From Bacteroidales bacterium (lineage in GTDB: Bacteria; Bacteroidota; Bacteroidia; Bacteroidales; UBA7960), in the NCBI GenBank assembly GCA_003557965.1, contig PWND01000332.1:1-5739 (forward strand): DNA of 5,739 bases, in the 5' to 3' direction. The translations under genes were made by a program, and so were the position numbers. This document shows, one piece after another, positions 1 through 5,739 of this stretch. Every line of letters begins with the position of its first letter. Positions within the stretch are counted from its first letter, which is position 1. The notes under the pieces are model-generated. The model was not told the DNA's origin. It did not search any database and saw nothing but the letters and a program-made list of their open reading frames with translations.

Positions 1-3000
1 CCATAATGTGTTACAATTCTTTTTTTAACATTGATAAAATCACCACTCCTGATCGATTTATTGATATAGCTATTTACACCCCGATTAAAGTTAAAAGCCT
101 TAGCAGCCCAGCCAATTTTCAATTTTTTGATTTCTGGTTGCACCGGGATACCCATACTAATACTTTTATCTTCAGGAACAACATAGGTTGTGTTATTAGC
201 TAAAGCAAATTCTCTTTTATGCTTAAAGATCAACAATCGATATTTAGCCCTGGTGTATGACACAAAAGCTAATCTTTTTTCTTCGTCCAATTGTTCATCA
301 ACCTCCTCAGTTGAGAACGAATCACTACTTTTTAACGGTAAATTTGAAAATGAGGGGGGTATTACTACACAATCAAACTCCAAACCTTTTACCTTATGCA
401 TTGTTGTTATGACTATCTCTGTTTCATACGTCGTATTCGCAATTTTATCTAAATGCTTTTCATATATCTTATATAACTGTCCGTCATCCTTAAAAGTCAA
501 CTCCTTTATGAACTCTAATAAACTATCGAACATCTGGCTTTCATCATGTTCTTCCAAATAATCTAAGACAAGCGCCTGGGTAACTCTTATATAAAAATGA
601 TTCCAGTTTGTATTCTCTTCTATCAGGTTTTTGATAAACACACCAAAGGTTTGCGTAAAATCTGAAGGGATTTGTTGACCTATTTTAGATTTTAAGAATT
701 GTATAACAGCATGACATTCTCTGATACGAGTGAACTCATAGGGCAGACTACCTTGAATCCGAATTCTAATGTTTGAAAGATTAAGGCTTTTAATTTTCTG
801 AAAACCTCTATAAACCTCATTGTTTGTTCTAAATAGAATAGCTATTTGCTTATAGGGGCGTTGCCCAACTCTTTCTTGCATTAATAGTGAAATCTGATTC
901 CACCAATCAACTCGCCGTTGTGTCCTGTCAATTACTTCAACATAATTATCTATAAAATTCACATCGGGCACTCTTATTGGTTTGGGAATTAGTTGCTGGT
1001 GTTCGGCCGGAAGCGTCAATATCTGACTTGCCAAGTTTAATATTGCAGGGTATGAACGGTGATTGTCATACAATTCAAATTGAGATGGATTGAATAACTC
1101 ATTGAAATTTGCATAATACGGCCAAGGGCTCATGCTTCCTCCTTCCTTTATCCTTTCATAGCCATAAATGCTTTGATTGGGGTCGCCGATAATAAACAGA
1201 TGAGAACCGGTTAATTCATGCAGCTTTTTTAAAAGCCTAATTCTTACATCAGTAATGTCTTGAAATTCATCTACCAAAATGTGCTTCAATGGTGCCAATT
1301 GGTTCATGATTTGCCCAGGCGCATTTATCAACTGATTGAGTAAAGTACTCTCCCATTCATCGAATTGCAGGTCTTTAACTTCATTTGGGCAATATCTTTT
1401 GGCCATACCATGAAAGGTAAATATCTTAATACGTTTTGCCAAATTCCCGTATCCTAGATTTTTAAACAACCTCCCTAACTTTTCTTTCAACTCAGAAACA
1501 ACAGCCCTATTATATGCCAGCACTAAAACTTCCTCTGGTTTTGTTCCAATGTGATGCACCAATCTTGCAACACGCAGGGTTAAAGTATGTGTTTTGCCAG
1601 AACCCGGACCAGCCATTACATTGATGTGCTGATTAATTTCAGCGTCATATACTTTTCGCTGATCAATATTCAGCCGGTTTTCTTCGTCTTTTATCGCATC
1701 ACCTCTCCATTTAACAAGCAATGGGTCATTAGGTGGAAGTTCATCCTGTAATAATTGCAATAAACTCTCCAATGAATTGCATCCAAAGTATTTTCTTATA
1801 AATGAGTCTTGCTTTGTTCTGATAGCACCTAAATCTCTCCCAAAACGGTTTTTTTGAAACCCTGCTAACACCTCTAATGCGTTTAGCTTTAATTCTCTTA
1901 CTTTCCTGGTCTCCTCAAATTTTTCAAATATTGTTTTATCTTGGGATTGCAAATCAGTTTCATCAATATTATCAACAGAGTTAAGGTAAACTTCAATCCC
2001 GGACGGCAGTAAACTACCGGTTTTGCCATATCCTAATACAGCCAGAATAAAAAGCAAATCAGACAGGTATTGGATATTTCCATTAAACTTCAAATTTGAT
2101 ATAATATCCGGCCAGTTGAATTGCATTATGTTTTTGTCGAAGTATTGTTTTGCAACATAATCCAAAAGCTTAATGCAGTCTTTCTCAAATTGAGTAATTT
2201 TTTTTACCCATTCTTGTTTTTTATGATAGCCATTAAAGATTGATTGCGTGATTCTGATTTTCAGGTTACTATCAGTAACCTTTTCCATTTTTGTTTCATG
2301 TTTTGTTTTTCCTAATAGGCGAATAATGGTAAAAGCATGTTTGCTTCTTTTTTTGAAAATATCTTTGATGTAATTGTTATATTCTTTCGTTTGGTCTTCA
2401 TCATTGTCTTTTGTCGTCCAAGGCAGCTTTGAAAATTCAATATTCTCATTTATTGACTCCTTTAACAAGTCATCTAATTCCTCACCTTGAAACAACCTGG
2501 AACTGTTAGAAGGCACTGAACTCAGGATTTTTGAAGCTAATGAAAATACCACTCGAAGTGCCGGGTACTTTTCGTTCTTGTGAAAAATATTCTTGCAATG
2601 ATTTGTTTCGTCCATCCGAATTTTAGTTGGCACAATAACAACATCTTGTAATAGCTTCAATAATCCAGCAGAATGACTCTTAAGCAACGCTGCAAATAAG
2701 TTTCCAAGACTTAACTTGGAGATGTTGCGCAACGATGCTATTGATATCTGTACAACTTTATTAGCTTCACCATCATTAGGCATTAACGCAATTATAGCTT
2801 TACACACTTTTTTCGATTCCTTATCCGGACATTTATTTATAAGCCCTGGAAGTTTCCTTAATAAGTCAGCATCTAATTCAATATGCGTAATGGTTAAGTA
2901 GCCTAACTTGATTCTATCTAATCGCTCCAGCCAGTGAAGAGCAATCCTGAATTTAATATCATGGTCGCCATTTGCTGTACCCTCTTTGTTTGAATAAAGA

Positions 3001-5739
3001 TTTAATGGAACGGCAACGGGAATTTCAGAATCTGGTTTCAATGGCTTAAACCTTGCAATAAATTTTTCCAACACCTGCTGAATGCCTTTAACCTCATGCC
3101 ATGAAATCCTGCTTTGATGCAATTGATCCTTTAGTTTTGCAAAATCATTGTTTGTTGTAAGACAAAGCGTCTTGATCGGATTATCATTATTATTGAAACC
3201 TGCTTTCAGACGTTGCTTCTCATTTCTTCCAGCCCTGCCAACTTCTTGAAGAAAGTCCTCAAACGTGCCAGGAGGTGAATAATGAGTAACATAATGAATA
3301 TTTGGGATGTCCATACCCATGCCAAATGCTTTTGTTGCAAACAGAATTACAACATCACCATTTTTGTATTTTTCGTACATATCCTTTCGATCTTCAGCAT
3401 CCATCCCAGCATGAAATGCACCAACCTTATCAGCGAAAACACAATCGTCTCCAAAAACTTCTTTTAAACTGTCGGACATTATAAGTGAGCACTCTTCAAC
3501 CTTTTTTCTGCTATTTACAAAAACAATTGCCCGGCTTAAGGAAGGGTTAAATCTTCCGGTCTTTAAGTAATTTGCAATTTCAATAAGCCTGTCATCTTCA
3601 ACAACATTATGTTTGAAGTCCATGTTAATATGATCTCTTACAGGGTTGTAACGTCTTTCCATACCTTCAGGGCATTCAAAACCAGGCATGAGATTACTAA
3701 TATCTTCAAACACATGTTCTGATATTGTTGCAGAAAATAGCAGTTTCCGCATTTGATATATATTGGAATAGCCTGCAATTTTTCTACTTGCATTCAAATA
3801 ATCAGGCCGAAACTCCTGACCCCATTGTGATATACAGTGTGCTTCATCAAAAACAACATACTCCAAACCACTATCTGCATCCAACCTTGCCAGCAGGCTA
3901 TTCTCAAACGAACGAGACCTAAATCTTTCTGGTGTAATGTAAAGTAACGTGATCTCACCACCTGCAATTCTGCGATAAATATCTTTAATCTCCACATGTG
4001 ATTTGTCACCGCTCAAAAAATCAACATTGCTGAAAAAGCCCTTGCTCCATAGTGCATCTACCTGATCTTGAATCAAGGCACGAAGTGGACTGATCACAAT
4101 TGAAAGCTTGCAAGAAAAAGTCGAACGAAAAAGGGCAGGTCCTTGAAACAGCAATGATTTACCTGCACCTGTGGGTAATGAAATCAGTAAGTCCTTCTGC
4201 GCTGGCAAAATCTCATTTAAACATGGATGCTGATAATCATACCATTCAAAAGGAATCCCTCCCTCTTTTGGCATCAAGAATATTTGCCTGAGTATTTCTT
4301 TTGCTTCATCAATATTGAAGCTGGTATCGGCATTTTCATGGATTGACTGAAAGAACTCGCCAGCGATTTCTTTATCTGCATCATAATCAGACTCATTATT
4401 CCACATTTTAACTCTTTGCGCTTTAAGATTTAAACTTTTTTCAATTCCAAAAAAGTCATTCAGTCTGGTATCACAAAGAAATAGCTGTGAATCCGGATTG
4501 TTGTTTAAGAGTATTTTGTAGTAAAAGTCAATAATTGGCCGGTGCAGTTTTATTAGAGAAAACAGGTCGAAATCCTTTTGAAGTAAATTAATGCCAGTTT
4601 GATAATCATCCTCTTTCTTTTCTTCATTACTTTGATAATCTATTGAAATCTTACCCTTCAACATTTGGATCTTTTCCTGCAATAAGAAACTATCCCAAAT
4701 AAAATCTAAAGGGCCGGCATAATTGTTTGAAATAACTTTGTCTAAGGTGTGGAAAGTAGCTATTAGAAGCTTATTTGGACTCCTATGTGTATGCAGTAAT
4801 TCGACTTGTCTTGTCAAAGAAGCATTGGTGTCAGGAATAAAATAACCTTTTCGTCTCGCAAAAGCTGCTAAGTGCTCAGATTCCGCTTCATCGTTTACTA
4901 TTAGAACTTTTGGGTTATTCTTTTTTCCAACTCTTTCAAATAATTTGAACTGATACGCCCAATATGATTTCCTATACAAGGATTCGGGGTTCACCCTCTT
5001 TTGTTCTGCAATATAACCGGACTTACTGGCATCTGGCAATATTATGGATGCATTTGCTTTAATAATTGTCTCGTCAACCCAATCAATATAGCAGGGCTCA
5101 TTAAGTGGTAAATCATTTATACAGGCCTCAATGTCTAAATTACACCAAACTTTGAATTTACCTTTACCAACTTTTTCCATCCAAATATTTCCAATAAAAT
5201 CAGGGAGTTCTTTAATCCCCAGTTGCTCACAATGTTTTGGTTCAAGACCAATGAAGCTTTTCCCGCCAGACATTTGCAACCATATGGGTTCATTTTTTAG
5301 TCTGTCAAAAATTAGAGCAAAATCGAGATCTTGTCCCAATTGCAATTTGCTTGTAAGGCTATACAGCTCACTCCCAACCACAATTACTCCTAAATCAGAA
5401 TTACGTTTCACATGTGGTTTTAATATTTCTATATCAGTTGGCCTAATGCATACGGCCTTATTATCGATAAACCTGAAATCAACATTAATATCATCGAAAA
5501 TATTCGTTGCTTTTTCTTTGCCTATTTTTAACCTTATTGCAACAGGCAGTTGCTGAAAGTATGGCTTTAGCCCCTTGGAGACTCGCAATTCAACAAAGCG
5601 AGTGAGTATGCCTTTTAAAAGGTTGTCATCACATAAATTTGCTTCGATCAATTCTTTACTCAAAGAGAGGCCTAAGCCATTATGGTCCGCAAAAAATGCA
5701 AGGTCGAATTTATTCGACAATTCTGCCCACAAAAACTCA
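1..5739 (-). CDS. Giant fused DNA helicase: RecQ-type SF2 core plus UvrD/Rep-type SF1 core, partial at both ends
   Basis: One minus-strand frame is open across the entire window (1912 full codons, 5738 to 3) with no stop, and it enters and leaves the window without a start or stop. The first in-frame ATG is at 5273 (residue 156). Coding sequence continues upstream of it, so the real start is probably beyond 5739. Two complete sets of helicase motifs are visible in order. The RecQ set is PTGAGKS (residues 522-528), DEAHCISQWG (631-640), SAT (669-671), FATKAFGMGMD (800-810) and QEVGRAGR (831-838). The UvrD set is AGPGSGKT (1376-1383), TFHG (1441-1444), VDEFQD (1489-1494), GDPNQSIYGY (1518-1527), NHRS (1559-1562), TMHKVKGLEF (1779-1788) and VSYTRA (1826-1831). 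Both families are known ATP-driven, usually 3'-5', DNA translocases. The product is expected to be cytosolic; I saw no signal peptide or membrane segment. At more than 1900 residues it is about three times the size of an ordinary RecQ (about 600) or UvrD (about 700). The role in repair, recombination or phage/plasmid defence is inferred only. I recognise no established gene symbol. Confidence 0.96.
3..188 (-). other. Start of a C-terminal domain after the UvrD core, truncated by the window edge
   Basis: Residues 1851-1912 follow motif VI of the SF1 core and are still open at the window edge. The segment contains a linker, VPEDKSISMGIPVQPEIKKL, then KIGWAAKAFNFNRGVNSYI and a basic stretch around RSGDFINVKKRIVTHYG. 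The mix of aromatic and basic residues would suit a nucleic-acid-binding add-on, but I recognise no family. How much of the protein lies beyond position 1 is unknown. Confidence 0.5.
189..1673 (-). other. UvrD/Rep-type SF1A helicase core
   Basis: This is the second motor, about residues 1356-1850. The Q-motif is LNIDQRKVYDAE (glutamine 1360). Walker A is VMAGPGSGKTHTL, with lysine 1382 (codon 1595-1593). The Ib-like segment LAYNRAVVSELKEKL and TFHGMAKRYC (TFHG from 1441) follow. Motif II is ILVDEFQDITDVR (VDEFQD codons 1274-1257). Motif III is IIGDPNQSIYGY (GDPNQ from 1187), and YDNHRSYPAIL carries the motif IV arginine (1561). IAILFRTNNE (from 1632) marks the start of the second half. Motif V is TMHKVKGLEFDCVVIP (404 downward) and motif VI is KRLAFVSYTRAKYRLLIF, with arginine 1830 (codon 251-249). 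These match the PcrA/UvrD/Rep order and all key ATPase residues are present, so 3'-5' ssDNA translocation is expected. Only about 220 residues separate motif IV from motif V, which is compact for this family and suggests a reduced 2B subdomain. No RecB-type nuclease motif is seen within the window. Confidence 0.95.
1674..3188 (-). other. Middle region between the two helicase cores, with two winged-helix-like segments
   Basis: About 505 residues (851-1355) connect the RecQ and UvrD motors. Ordinary RecQ proteins continue from the core into a four-cysteine zinc-binding domain, a winged helix (RQC) and often an HRDC domain. Here the cysteines are isolated (for example in TLCL, NKCPD, KKVCK, NHCKN) and there is no CxxC pair, so the canonical zinc site is absent. 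Two stretches look like helix-turn-wing units: IKFRIALHWLERLDRIKLGY (928-947, codons 2957-2898), and SDLLFILAVLGYGKTGSLLP followed by SGIEVYL (1226-1252). Each is a helix ending in a short turn and a probable beta-wing. The remainder is Lys/Glu/Asn-rich and probably helical, including a charged run at about 1270-1290 that may form a coiled coil. It most likely binds DNA or sets the geometry of the two motors, but no named domain can be assigned confidently. Confidence 0.5.
3189..4259 (-). other. RecQ-type SF2 helicase core (two RecA-like lobes)
   Basis: This is the catalytic core of the first motor, about residues 494-850. It opens with a RecQ-style entry segment, GIPFEWYDYQ (494-503). Motif I is LPTGAGKSLLFQGPAL, with the Walker A lysine at 527 (codon 4160-4158). 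Motif Ia follows as ISPLRALIQDQVDAL, then the YITPERF segment. Motif II and the RecQ aromatic-rich loop are DEAHCISQWGQEFRPDY (from 631; DEAH codons 3848-3837). This loop is a RecQ hallmark that couples ssDNA binding to ATP hydrolysis. Motif III is LLFSAT, motif IV is AIVFVNSRKK, and FHAGM is the usual lobe-2 segment. Motif V is FATKAFGMGMDIPN (3341-3300) and motif VI is QEVGRAGR (3248-3225), with the arginine finger. All catalytic residues I can check are present, so 3'-5' ATP-dependent unwinding is expected. The one notable variation is GAGKS in place of the more common GGGKS. Confidence 0.95.
4434..5738 (-). other. N-terminal region of the helicase protein, possibly a degenerate DinG/XPD-like helicase module
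   Basis: Residues 1 to about 435 contain no intact Walker A, DEAH or arginine-finger motif. Several segments nevertheless sit in the order and spacing of a DinG-type helicase. A strand-helix segment VIVVGSELYSL (118-128) leads to ALIFDRLKN (142-150), where DinG has a motif II of the type IIDEAHN. Then come SIILPDA (231-237), KVLIVNDEAES (277-287), KLLIATFHTLD (323-333), GPLDFIWDSFLL (342-353), and LIKLHRPIIDFYY (395-407) followed by LFLCDTRL (419-426). The last two correspond to the DinG stretch that normally carries QGxGRxIR and then a D-x-R-L motif. The catalytic acids and the arginine finger are replaced, so if the relationship is real this module would be a non-hydrolysing scaffold or DNA-binding part. 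The motif placement was read by eye; an unrelated novel domain is a real alternative. Confidence 0.4.

Noticed and set aside
190..561. Plus-strand open frame of about 120 codons
   Set aside because: It lies antisense to UvrD motifs V and VI, which are well conserved on the minus strand. Its translation is serine/cysteine-rich, without a recognisable domain, as expected of a shadow frame.
2018..2045. GYGKTG segment as a third Walker A motif
   Set aside because: The glycine required five positions before the GK pair is an alanine, and no hydrophobic strand plus partner Walker B follows. It fits better as the turn of a winged-helix-like unit.
3225..3248. Possible split of the gene after RecQ motif VI into two genes
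   Set aside because: The frame is continuous from motif VI (3225) to the UvrD Q-motif (about 1673), with no stop and no ribosome-binding-site/start arrangement that I could support.
3794..4009. Minus-strand 71-codon frame in another phase
   Set aside because: It overlaps the RecQ lobe 1 region, including the DEAH box, in a different frame. The RecQ motifs are read only in the main frame.
5153..5273. ATG at 5273 or nearby as the true start of the protein
   Set aside because: The frame stays open with protein-like composition for another 155 codons upstream, and possible DinG-like landmarks lie there, so an internal methionine is more likely.
5131..5556. Plus-strand open frame of about 140 codons
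   Set aside because: It is fully antisense to the long minus-strand frame, and its product has no recognisable motif. The minus-strand frame carries through without a stop.

Overview
The whole window lies inside one protein-coding gene on the minus strand. A single frame (codons starting at positions 5738, 5735 ... 5) runs for 1912 codons with no stop. Neither the true start nor the stop is in the window, so the gene is cut at both ends. I translated the frame line by line and it is unbroken throughout. No intergenic DNA, RNA gene, CRISPR array, mobile element, promoter or terminator can be supported here. The plus-strand open frames are antisense shadows.

The product is a giant multi-helicase protein. 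Residue numbers below count from the codon at 5738. From N to C terminus: (i) residues 1 to about 435 (5738-4434) have no intact helicase motif but faintly resemble a decayed XPD/DinG-type helicase; (ii) residues about 494-850 (4259-3189) are a complete SF2 RecQ-type helicase core with PTGAGKS, DEAHCISQWG, SAT, TKAFGMGMD and QEVGRAGR; (iii) residues about 851-1355 (3188-1674) are a long middle region with two winged-helix-like segments and no RecQ zinc-finger cysteine pattern; (iv) residues about 1356-1850 (1673-189) are a complete SF1A UvrD/Rep-type helicase with AGPGSGKT, VDEFQD, GDPNQSIYGY, a TMHKVKGLEF motif V and a VSYTRA motif VI; (v) residues 1851-1912 (188-3) are the beginning of a C-terminal domain that continues beyond position 1.

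The AT-rich composition and the Lys/Asn/Ile-rich protein would fit a Bacteroidota host. This is a guess from composition, because no taxonomic marker gene is present. A RecQ-like and a UvrD-like motor in one chain suggests a DNA-unwinding machine for repair, recombination or possibly defence against foreign DNA. The sequence shows two intact ATPase motors; the biological role is inference, because no neighbouring gene is visible.
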